Assembly (NCBI GenBank): GCA_033809415.1
Contig: JAPXLT010000224.1
Location: forward strand, 1 to 8,140
From: JAQVUB01 sp033809415
GTDB taxonomy: Bacteria; Verrucomicrobiota; Lentisphaeria; Oligosphaerales; Oligosphaeraceae
Direction of reading: 5' to 3'
DNA: 8,140 bases
The notes under the pieces are model-generated. The model ran no database searches. It saw only the letters and a list, made by a program, of their open reading frames with translations, and was not told where the DNA came from. A program made the translations under genes and the position numbers. This document shows positions 1-6,013 of the stretch, piece after piece; positions within the stretch are counted from its first letter, which is position 1, and each line of letters opens with the position of its first letter.

Positions 1-48
1 CCCCTGCACCCTGCACCCTGCACCCTGCACCCTGCACCCTGCACCCTG
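1..48. repeat. CCCTGCA heptamer tandem repeat, running in from the left edge
   Basis: Six exact 7-bp copies of CCCTGCA (2-43) plus a five-base partial copy, continuing beyond the window. On the minus strand the unit reads TGCAGGG, the same unit as the arrays at 5791-5845 and 8072-8140, so this array is in inverted orientation to them. It ends immediately before the ribosome binding site of the first gene. The G-rich (minus) strand has regularly spaced GGG tracts separated by four bases, which fits the simple G-quadruplex pattern. Confidence 0.97.
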
Positions 49-55
49 AAAGGAG
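49..55 (+). promoter_or_regulatory. Strong ribosome binding site for the small Cys-rich gene
   Basis: AAAGGAG lies 7 nt before the ATG at 63 and is a near-ideal Shine-Dalgarno match. It is the best ribosome binding site in the operon. It is the main reason for accepting the 45-residue reading frame that starts at 63 over the overlapping frames starting at 73 and 95. Confidence 0.8.
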
Positions 56-62
56 ACACAAA

Positions 63-200
63 ATGAGCGAGAATGAGAAAAAGATCAAAACTGATTGTCC
101 TTGCACTTGGCCTGGGTGCCCGCGACATGGAGACTGCAAAGCCTGTCAAGCCTATCACCATGCCCGGGGCGAAAAAACGAGCTGCGAGAAGAAGAAGTAA
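63..200 (+). CDS. Small Cys-rich (putative metal-binding) protein, 45 aa
   Basis: This is a short frame, ATG to TAA, with a strong AAAGGAG ribosome binding site. Its 45 residues have a charged Lys/Glu-rich N-terminus and then six cysteines: C12, C14, C19, C25, C28 and C41. The core pattern is C-x-C-x4-C-x2-H-G-x-C-x2-C, followed by a Tyr-His-His stretch, an Arg-Gly and a last Cys. From memory this resembles a widespread group of tiny Cys-rich proteins in anaerobes and PVC bacteria carrying a C-x-R-H/K-G-x-C-x2-C core; that match has not been tested. The spacing suggests metal binding, probably zinc; function is unknown. There is no signal peptide or membrane segment, so it is likely cytoplasmic. 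The stop codon lies 8 nt before the sbcD start, and the modest sbcD ribosome binding site falls inside the end of this gene, so the two are probably translationally coupled. Confidence 0.75.
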   Translation: MSENEKKIKTDCPCTWPGCPRHGDCKACQAYHHARGEKTSCEKKK

Positions 201-208
201 GATGCTCG

Positions 209-1438
209 ATGAAAATACTTCACACATCCGATTGGCATCTTGGTCGTGCGCTTTATGGCAGGAAACGCTATGAGGAATTCGAGGCTTTTCTGGCATGGTT
301 GGCGGAGACGATTCGGGGGAATGAGATCGATGTGTTGCTGGTGGCGGGGGATATCTTTGATACCAGCGCCCCGAGCAACCGCGCCCAGGAACTCTATTAC
401 CGCTTTCTACGCCAAGTGATTGCCTCGAATTGTCGGCATATCGTCGTCATTGCAGGCAACCACGATTCGCCGTCCTTTCTCGATGCCCCCAAGGAGCTGC
501 TCAAAACGCTCGATGTGCATGTGGTCGGCAGCCGCACAGAATCCTTGGAAGACGAGGTGCTGGTGCTCCGCAATTCGCAAGGGGTTCCGGAACTGATTGT
601 CTGCGCCGTCCCTTACCTTCGCGACCGGGATATCCGCATTGCGGAAGCCGGCGAGACGATCAAGGACAAAGAGCAGAAAATGACCGATGGCATCCGCGCA
701 CATTATGCCGCCGTTGCTGCCCTTGCCGAGCAGAAGCGTGCGGAGTTCGGAGGCGATATCCCTATTGTCGGTATGGGGCATCTGTTTACCGCCGGTGGAC
801 AGATCATTGACGGCGATGGTGTGCGCGAACTCTATGTGGGTTCCCTGGCACATGTGACACCTGAGACTTTCCCTACAGGCTTTGATTATCTGGCGCTCGG
901 GCACCTGCACGTTCCACAAATGGTGGATGGCAGCGAAACCATGCGGTACAGCGGTTCGCCTTTGCCTATAGGGTTTGGCGAAGCCAAACAGCAGAAGAGC
1001 GTTTGCGAAATCGAGTTCAACGGCAGAGCCGCATCCGTGCGGTTGATTGACGTGCCGGTATTTCAAAAGCTCGAGTGCGTCAAGGGCGATTGGGACAACA
1101 TCGAGCGCCGCATCAGTGAATTGTCGGCGGCGGATTCCCAAAGCTGGCTCGAAGTCGTCTATGAGGGCGAAGAAATTATCGGCGACCTGCGCGAGCGTCT
1201 CGAGACTGCAATTGCCGATACCCGAATGGAGATTCTCCGGATCAAGAATAATCGTATCATCGACCGCGTGCTGGAACAGCTCGATGCAGAGGAAACGCTC
1301 GATAATCTGAACGAGAACGATGTATTCGAACGATGCCTTGCCGCTCATGAGGTGCCTGATGAGCAACGCCCTGAACTGCGGCGGACTTACCAGGAAGTGG
1401 TTGCGTTGCTCGATGAAGACGATACGCTGGCGGAATAG
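209..1438 (+). CDS. sbcD: Exonuclease subunit SbcD (Mre11-like), 409 aa
   Basis: This is the nuclease subunit of SbcCD, a Mn-dependent calcineurin-like phosphoesterase that acts with SbcC on hairpins and DNA ends in the cytoplasm. All metal-binding motifs are visible: D8 and H10 in SDWHLG, D48 in AGDIFD, N84 and H85 in AGNHDS, H191 in GMGH, and H232 and H234 in GHLH. Y247-E258 (YSGSPLPIGFGE) is the usual SbcD motif before the C-terminal capping and SbcC-binding region. The length is close to the E. coli protein (about 400 residues). The start is set by MKILHTSDWHLG, the standard N-terminus of the family. A longer in-frame form from a TTG at 95 would add 38 unlike residues and overlap the small upstream gene, so it is not preferred. 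GAAG-type ribosome binding bases lie at about 189-197. sbcC follows after 12 nt. Confidence 0.97.
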   Translation: MKILHTSDWHLGRALYGRKRYEEFEAFLAWLAETIRGNEIDVLLVAGDIFDTSAPSNRAQELYYRFLRQVIASNCRHIVVIAGNHDSPSFLDAPKELLKTLDVHVVGSRTESLEDEVLVLRNSQGVPELIVCAVPYLRDRDIRIAEAGETIKDKEQKMTDGIRAHYAAVAALAEQKRAEFGGDIPIVGMGHLFTAGGQIIDGDGVRELYVGSLAHVTPETFPTGFDYLALGHLHVPQMVDGSETMRYSGSPLPIGFGEAKQQKSVCEIEFNGRAASVRLIDVPVFQKLECVKGDWDNIERRISELSAADSQSWLEVVYEGEEIIGDLRERLETAIADTRMEILRIKNNRIIDRVLEQLDAEETLDNLNENDVFERCLAAHEVPDEQRPELRRTYQEVVALLDEDDTLAE

Positions 1439-1450
1439 GGGGGGCTGTCG

Positions 1451-4400
1451 ATGAAAATACTGCAAGTACGCTTCAAGAATCTGAACTCGTTGGTCGGCGA
1501 ATGGCAAATCGACTTGACGCATCCGGCCTACACTTCCAATGGCATCTTCGCTATCACCGGACCTACCGGAGCAGGCAAGACCACGATACTCGATGCCATT
1601 TGCCTGGCTCTTTACGGACGTACACCGCGCTTGGACAGGGTCAATCGGACTGCTAACGAAGTCATGTCCCGCCAGACCGGCGAATGCTTTGCCGAGGTGA
1701 CCTTCAAGACCCGGAATGGACACTACCGCTGCCACTGGAGTCAACGCCGGGCACATAAGAGAGCGGACGGTGAACTCCAGGCTACGAGGCACGAGATTGC
1801 CGATGCCGATACCAACGCAATCCTCGAGTCCAACATCCGGGGCGTCGCCGACAAGGTCGAGGAGGTCACCGGCATGGACTTTGACCGTTTTACTCGCTCG
1901 ATGCTGCTGGCTCAGGGCGGTTTCGCGGCATTCCTTCAGGCAGCGCCTGATGAGCGTGCACCAATCCTCGAGCAGATCACGGGTACGGAAATCTACAGCC
2001 AGATATCCATCCGCGTCCACGAACGCCAACGCTTCGAGCAGGAGAAGCTGAACCTGCTCGAAGCTGAAACGAGAGGCATCGTGCTACTCGAACCGGAGCA
2101 GGAGCAGGCGCTGGCACAGGAACTTGACGACAAGCGGAAGAGAGAGACGGAGCTTGTCGCCAAGACGACCGAAACCAAGAAGGCCATAGACTGGCTTACG
2201 CTTATCGAGGGGCTGAAAAAGGAGATCGCCAGCCTGACCGATGAAACGGATAAACTGCATGCCGAGATCGAGGCGTTCAAGCCGGATCGCGAAAAGCTGG
2301 GACGCGCCTTGAATGCCGCTACGCTGGACGGTGCCTATGCCACACTTGCCGCCGCACGCAAACAGCAGGCAGATGACCAAGCCGCATTGAAAGCAGCTGC
2401 GGAGGCACTCCCCGGACTCGAGACCTCCGCCAAGGAGCAGGCCGAAGTACTAAAAGTCGCAGAACAGCAAACCGCCCAAGCAAAAGATGCTCTGAAAGCG
2501 GCCACGCCGACCTTGCAGAAAGTCCGCTCGCTGGATCAAAAAATTGCCGATCAGAAAAAAGCCGTCGCGGAAAGTGAAGCAGGCTGCAAAAGGGATACGG
2601 TCAAGATCGATGCGGACAAAAAAGCCCGGCTTGTGGAGCTGGAGAAACGATCCAAGGCGCACGAGGCGTTGCGGCTTGTAGACGACTATCTCAAGGAACA
2701 TGCGCGGGATGAATGGCTGGTTGGTGGTTTGGCTGGGATCGAGGAGCAATTAAACGGGCTGCTTGCAAAGCAAAGCGAAATCGCCCAAAAGGAGACTGCT
2801 CGAACAGCCGCCGCGACGACTCTGGAAAAGGCCGAAAAGGCACTCGAGGAGCGTCGAAAACAAGCAGGCTTGAAAAAACAGAAACTCGAGGATGCGAAAA
2901 AACAGCTTCAGCAGAGCCGGGAAGCCTTGAACCAGTTGTTAGGCGACCGTTTATTGCGCGAATACCGCAACGAGAAGGATACCCTGCTTCGTGAAGTGGC
3001 TTTCCTAAATAAAATTGCGGAGCTTGAAGAGTACCGAGCCAAGTTGGAAGACGGTAAGGTCTGCCCACTTTGTGGCGCGACCGAACATCCCTTCGCGGCA
3101 GGAAATGTCCCACTTCCCGATGAAACCGAAAAGAAGATCGAGGCGCTGACCCGACTGATCGACAAAGCCGAGGAGCAGGAGATCGCCATCAAGAAATTCG
3201 AAAACGCCGAAAACGTGGCCCGTGAAAAGTTGCTCGAAGCCGAAAAGCTGGAGTCGGTCGGGGACAGCGACAAGAAGGTCGCCGAAAAAGAGCTGACTGA
3301 GCAGATAGACGGTTTGCAGAAACTCCATGCCGATTTTGCCGAACGCAAACAGGCAATTATTGTCAAACTCGAACCGCTCGGTATCACGGAGGTTCCTGAA
3401 GCAGAAATTGCAGCATTGCGCGCAACCCTCCAGGCGCGGCTGAAGGCATGGCAGGATCAGGTCAGGAAAAAGACGGAGGTCGAGAAACAGGTTGCTGATA
3501 TCGATAGTGCGGTGAAGCAACTGGATGTGCTGATCGAAACACAAAGCAGTGCCTTGATCGTAAAGCAGAAGTTGCTCGATGCCTTGAAAAAGGAACTTGG
3601 TGCAGTACGCGAGGAACGTCAGTCGCTGTATGGGGACAAGAGTCCGGACAAAGAGGAACGCCGCTTAAACCAAGCGGTCGCTGATGCTGAGAAGAAGGAG
3701 AAGAAGGCGGGGGAACTGCACAATAAGCTCGAACAGAGTCTGAATATTGCAAAAGATCGTGCTGAATCGCTAAAGCGCCGCCTCGAGCAACAAGAGCCGG
3801 AACTGAAAAAACTTGAAACTGAATTCTCCGCAGCACTCGCCCCCGTCGGATTTTCAGATGAAGAGCAATTTTTGGCGGCCCGATTGCCCGCTGAAACACG
3901 AGCGGAGTTGTCGTCTGCGGCCAAAGCTCTGGATGATCGTCAAACCGACCTGAAAGCTCGGCAGAAGGATCGTGAGGGGCGTCTGACTACGGAGACTGCT
4001 CGCAAGCTCACCGACGAGCCGCTCGAGGAACTCGATCCGCGCTTCAAGGAGCAGGAGGAAGTTCTGAAAGAATTGCGGGATGCGATTGCCGGTCTCAAGC
4101 ATACGCTGAACGAAAATGCGGATGCCAAGGAACGGATCAAGACCAAGCAGGCAGCAATCGAAGCCCAGAAAAAAGAACTTAGCAGATGGAGAGATTTGCA
4201 CGAGCTGATCGGCTCCGCCGACGGCAAAAAGTACCGCAATTTTGCCCAAGGGCTGACCTTTGATATGTTAATTGCCCATGCCAATCGGCAACTGCAGAAA
4301 ATGACCGACCGCTATCTGCTGACCCGGGATGATGAGCAGCCCTTGGAACTCGATGTGGTCGACAACTATCAGGCCGGAGAGATTCGCTCGACGAAAAACC

Positions 4401-4693
4401 TTTCTGGCGGGGAGAGCTTTCTTGTCAGCCTATCCCTGGCGCTGGGATTGTCCCAGATGGCAAGCCAGAAAGTCCGGGTGGACTCGCTGTTTCTGGATGA
4501 AGGTTTCGGCACGCTGGACGAAGAGGCGCTCGAAACCGCTCTGGAAACTCTCGCAAACCTACAGCATGACGGCAAGCTGATCGGCGTCATCTCGCACGTG
4601 TCCGCCTTGAAGGAAAGGATCGGCACGCAAATCCAAGTGACACCCAAAAGCGGCGGTCGAAGCGTACTGTCCGGCCCCGGATGCGTAGGGTAG
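1451..4693 (+). CDS. sbcC: Exonuclease subunit SbcC (Rad50-like ATPase), 1080 aa
   Basis: This is the SMC/Rad50-type ATPase partner of SbcD. ATP binding and long coiled coils tether and gate DNA ends for the nuclease. Domains in order: N-terminal ATPase half with Walker A GPTGAGKTT (37-45) and Q-loop Gln155; a long Lys/Glu/Ala-rich coiled coil (about 190-530); the zinc hook CPLC (C538, C541) followed by GATEHPF; the returning coiled coil (about 550-920); and the C-terminal ATPase half with signature LSGGES (984-989), Walker B LFLDE (1013-1017), D-loop GTLD (1020-1023) and H-loop His1049. All catalytic motifs are intact and the length is normal for SbcC (E. coli about 1048). A run of Gs (1438-1444), overlapping the sbcD stop codon, serves as ribosome binding site 6 nt before the ATG. 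The last residues (about 1074-1080) are encoded by sequence merging into the G-rich repeat that follows, so the very C-terminus may be repeat-derived. Confidence 0.98.
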   Translation: MKILQVRFKNLNSLVGEWQIDLTHPAYTSNGIFAITGPTGAGKTTILDAICLALYGRTPRLDRVNRTANEVMSRQTGECFAEVTFKTRNGHYRCHWSQRRAHKRADGELQATRHEIADADTNAILESNIRGVADKVEEVTGMDFDRFTRSMLLAQGGFAAFLQAAPDERAPILEQITGTEIYSQISIRVHERQRFEQEKLNLLEAETRGIVLLEPEQEQALAQELDDKRKRETELVAKTTETKKAIDWLTLIEGLKKEIASLTDETDKLHAEIEAFKPDREKLGRALNAATLDGAYATLAAARKQQADDQAALKAAAEALPGLETSAKEQAEVLKVAEQQTAQAKDALKAATPTLQKVRSLDQKIADQKKAVAESEAGCKRDTVKIDADKKARLVELEKRSKAHEALRLVDDYLKEHARDEWLVGGLAGIEEQLNGLLAKQSEIAQKETARTAAATTLEKAEKALEERRKQAGLKKQKLEDAKKQLQQSREALNQLLGDRLLREYRNEKDTLLREVAFLNKIAELEEYRAKLEDGKVCPLCGATEHPFAAGNVPLPDETEKKIEALTRLIDKAEEQEIAIKKFENAENVAREKLLEAEKLESVGDSDKKVAEKELTEQIDGLQKLHADFAERKQAIIVKLEPLGITEVPEAEIAALRATLQARLKAWQDQVRKKTEVEKQVADIDSAVKQLDVLIETQSSALIVKQKLLDALKKELGAVREERQSLYGDKSPDKEERRLNQAVADAEKKEKKAGELHNKLEQSLNIAKDRAESLKRRLEQQEPELKKLETEFSAALAPVGFSDEEQFLAARLPAETRAELSSAAKALDDRQTDLKARQKDREGRLTTETARKLTDEPLEELDPRFKEQEEVLKELRDAIAGLKHTLNENADAKERIKTKQAAIEAQKKELSRWRDLHELIGSADGKKYRNFAQGLTFDMLIAHANRQLQKMTDRYLLTRDDEQPLELDVVDNYQAGEIRSTKNLSGGESFLVSLSLALGLSQMASQKVRVDSLFLDEGFGTLDEEALETALETLANLQHDGKLIGVISHVSALKERIGTQIQVTPKSGGRSVLSGPGCVG

Positions 4694-4725
4694 GGGGGCA
4701 GGGTGCGGGGTGCGGGGTGCGGGGG
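4694..4725 (+). repeat. G-rich heptamer tandem repeat (GGGTGCG)
   Basis: Three exact copies of GGGTGCG (4701-4721) follow one variant copy GGGGGCA (4694-4700) and end in a short G run. It begins directly at the sbcC stop codon. The unit differs by one or two bases from the TGCAGGG / GGCAGGG unit at 5791 and 8072, so it belongs to the same loose heptamer family. The + strand has four or more GGG tracts with short loops, fitting the G-quadruplex pattern. Confidence 0.9.
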
Positions 4726-4737
4726 ATGTTCTTGGCC

Positions 4738-4816
4738 TGTCCACACTGTCCACACTGTCCACACTGTCCACACTGTCCACACTGTCCACATTGTCCACAT
4801 TGTCCACACTGTCCAC
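4738..4816. repeat. 9-bp tandem repeat, TGTCCACAC x 8 plus partial
   Basis: Eight full 9-bp copies of TGTCCACAY and a seven-base partial copy. Copies 6 and 7 end in T (TGTCCACAT); the others end in C. Because 9 is a multiple of three, all frames stay open and read as Cys-Pro-His on the + strand or Gly-Gln-Cys and Val-Asp-Ser on the minus strand. Those frames have no credible start context and are not called as genes. There are no spacers, so it is not a CRISPR. Confidence 0.97.
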
Positions 4817-4827
4817 CACGTCTGACC

Positions 4828-4848
4828 CGCACTACGCACTACGCACTA
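4828..4848. repeat. 7-bp tandem repeat, CGCACTA x 3
   Basis: Three exact copies of CGCACTA, 12 bp after the 9-bp array. The unit length again is seven, but the sequence is unrelated to TGCAGGG. This makes three different tandem arrays within 155 bp between sbcC and the next gene. The bases from here to 4907 are AT-richer and contain no repeat or convincing terminator hairpin that I can see. Confidence 0.85.
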
Positions 4849-4907
4849 CAGAAGACTGACCTATTACAAGTTTTTCTTGATTTTTGGCAGTTTTCTGGTT
4901 GTCAGGT

Positions 4908-4936
4908 TTGCAATGGAGGCAAGGCAAGATTATTTT
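4908..4936 (+). promoter_or_regulatory. Candidate sigma-70-type promoter for the TIM-barrel gene
   Basis: TTGCAA (4908-4913) and TATTTT (4931-4936) are separated by 17 bp; each matches four of six consensus bases. The -10 box lies about 47 nt before the start codon at 4984. The same TTTGCAA ... TTATTTT pair, with a 16-bp spacer, occurs upstream of the next gene (5923-5950), which strengthens both. This is an inference from sequence match only. Confidence 0.35.
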
Positions 4937-4983
4937 AGCGTTTTGTGTTTGTCATATTGTAGAAAACAAATGGAATAACTTTC

Positions 4984-5781
4984 ATGCCGGTTAAGAATCT
5001 GGTGCACTTTGTGGAATGGAAGAAGATACCTGATGCGGAATTGGATCAGGTGCTTTGCCAGCTTGTCGATTGGGGCGTAGAAGCTCTGGTAGCACATCCC
5101 TGCTGGGGCATGCGGGAACAGGAACAACCCGGATATCTGCCGGAACTGAATCGCAAGTTTCGCCAGGCGGGGCTGACTACTCCAGCCTGCCATGCATTCT
5201 GGGGAGTGGGATATGACCTGGGATTCCTTGACGATGGGCAACAAATGGACAGTTTGCGCCAGCATAGCGATTTTCTGCTGTACTTGGGAAGCATGGGCGT
5301 GAAAACCTATACCCTGCATCCCGGGTTTCGCCAAGGACAGCCCATTTCCGATACAGTCTGGAGCAATCTGGCCAGAAACGTGGAGTTGCTTTTACCGGCT
5401 GCAGAAGATGCTGGCATTATTCTGGCTCTGGAGAATGGGCAGGAATCAGCCGCTGACCTGGAAAAGATGCTTGACTTGATACGTGGTTTCAAGCACTCTA
5501 ATTTGGGGCTTTGTTTCGATTCCGGACACGCGCATTGCTATTCCGACCTGGGAGTTTCCGGCGCTTTGAATCTGTGCGCAGACCAGATCGTCACGTGCCA
5601 TCTGCACGATAATGACGGCAGCGGCGATCAACATAACCCGCCGGGAGAGGGCAGCATCGAATGGAAAAACATGATCCCCGCACTCAAACAATGCCCACGC
5701 CTGCAACATGCGGAAACAGAGTCCGGAAACTGGGGAGAAACAAGCTGGCGGAAATTCAGCGAAGTCTGGATGATCGAATGA
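4984..5781 (+). CDS. TIM-barrel metalloprotein, AP endonuclease 2 / xylose isomerase-like superfamily, 265 aa
   Basis: This looks like a single-domain TIM barrel of the COG1082 type (sugar phosphate isomerase/epimerase), a superfamily that also includes endonuclease IV. Candidate metal ligands, in order: H70 (CHAFWG), H112 (LHPG), E150 (ALEN), D179 and H182 (CFDSGHAH), H206 (CHLHDND), D215 and H217 (GDQH, before PPGEG), and E244 (AET). These match in order and local motif all nine zinc ligands of E. coli endonuclease IV, which has HPG, LEN, IDTCH, HLND, DRH and LET at the same sites. It is about 20 residues shorter than endonuclease IV, so DNA-binding loops may be missing. Many COG1082 sugar enzymes keep part of this set, so the substrate cannot be assigned. 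No signal peptide. The ribosome binding site is weak (GGA at 4972-4974, 9 nt from the ATG). It stands apart from sbcC by 290 bp of repeats and is probably transcribed separately. Confidence 0.92.
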   Translation: MPVKNLVHFVEWKKIPDAELDQVLCQLVDWGVEALVAHPCWGMREQEQPGYLPELNRKFRQAGLTTPACHAFWGVGYDLGFLDDGQQMDSLRQHSDFLLYLGSMGVKTYTLHPGFRQGQPISDTVWSNLARNVELLLPAAEDAGIILALENGQESAADLEKMLDLIRGFKHSNLGLCFDSGHAHCYSDLGVSGALNLCADQIVTCHLHDNDGSGDQHNPPGEGSIEWKNMIPALKQCPRLQHAETESGNWGETSWRKFSEVWMIE

Positions 5782-5790
5782 AGGGCAGAG

Positions 5791-5845
5791 TGCAGGGTGC
5801 AGGGTGCAGGGTGCAGGGTGCAGGGTGCAGGGTGCAGGGTGCAGG
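5791..5845 (+). repeat. TGCAGGG heptamer tandem repeat
   Basis: Seven exact copies of TGCAGGG (5791-5839) plus a six-base partial copy. It starts 9 nt after the stop codon of the TIM-barrel gene. It is the reverse complement of the array at 1-48 and in direct orientation with the array at 8072-8140. Seven evenly spaced GGG tracts with TGCA loops fit the G-quadruplex pattern on the coding strand, so a transcript reading through would carry it too. Confidence 0.97.
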
Positions 5846-5870
5846 AATATGGAGACGGTGATTTTTTAAC

Positions 5871-5910
5871 AACGAAAAGGCACGAAAAGATACGAAAAGA
5901 CACGAAAAAC
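5871..5910. repeat. 10-bp imperfect tandem repeat, NACGAAAAGR x 4
   Basis: Four consecutive 10-bp units share ACGAAAA: AACGAAAAGG, CACGAAAAGA, TACGAAAAGA, CACGAAAAAC. They lie 25 bp after the heptamer array and just before a candidate promoter. From memory, ACGAAAAG-type arrays of this kind recur between genes in PVC-group and some other environmental bacteria. Their role is not known to me. Confidence 0.9.
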
Positions 5911-5922
5911 GCAGGTTCTGGT

Positions 5923-5950
5923 TTGCAAAGTCGTCGGCAGGGGTTATTTT
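5923..5950 (+). promoter_or_regulatory. Candidate sigma-70-type promoter for the zinc-module gene
   Basis: TTGCAA (5923-5928) and TATTTT (5945-5950) are separated by 16 bp, with the -10 box 63 nt before the TTG start at 6014. The two boxes and one flanking base on each side repeat those at 4908-4936. A short inverted repeat, GCAGG (5937-5941) and CCTGC (5951-5955), brackets the -10 box and could be an operator, though five-base arms also arise easily by chance. Confidence 0.35.
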
Positions 5951-6000
5951 CCTGCTTGCAGTGATGTTTGATATCATTGCCAGAAGTTTTCGCTGAATAC

Positions 6001-6005
6001 GGGAG
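6001..6005 (+). promoter_or_regulatory. Ribosome binding site supporting a TTG start at 6014
   Basis: GGGAG lies 8 nt before the TTG at 6014. No in-frame ATG exists between the upstream in-frame stop (5969-5971) and this TTG, and the first in-frame ATG is 38 codons downstream, inside the first zinc module. The nearby ATG at 6009 is out of frame and stops after two codons. The site therefore decides the start. Confidence 0.7.
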
Positions 6006-6013
6006 AACATGCT

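Noticed and set aside
95..208. N-terminal extension of SbcD from a TTG start at 95.
   Set aside because: The added 38 residues do not resemble SbcD, overlap the small Cys-rich gene in another frame, and the family starts at the ATG at 209.
73..273. A 66-codon frame overlapping the small Cys-rich gene.
   Set aside because: It lacks a good ribosome binding site, overlaps sbcD out of frame, and has no conserved pattern, unlike the frame at 63-200.
407..2029. A 540-codon open frame on the minus strand opposite sbcD and sbcC.
   Set aside because: It spans the junction of two clear genes whose motifs are complete, shows no recognisable domain, and is the kind of antisense frame expected opposite GC-biased codons.
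4738..4816. Possible CRISPR array.
   Set aside because: Units are 9 bp and directly abutting, without spacers; no cas genes are present. The heptamer arrays fail for the same reason.
4681..4938. A + strand frame reading repeated Cys-Pro-His across the 9-bp array, and minus-strand frames reading Gly-Gln-Cys or Val-Asp-Ser.
   Set aside because: The open frames result from a 9-bp repeat length. There is no supporting ribosome binding site or non-repeat coding sequence.
5628..6010. Minus-strand frames reading a period-seven His-Pro-Ala-Pro-Cys-Thr-Leu peptide.
   Set aside because: They are translations of the TGCAGGG array plus flanking intergenic and antisense sequence.
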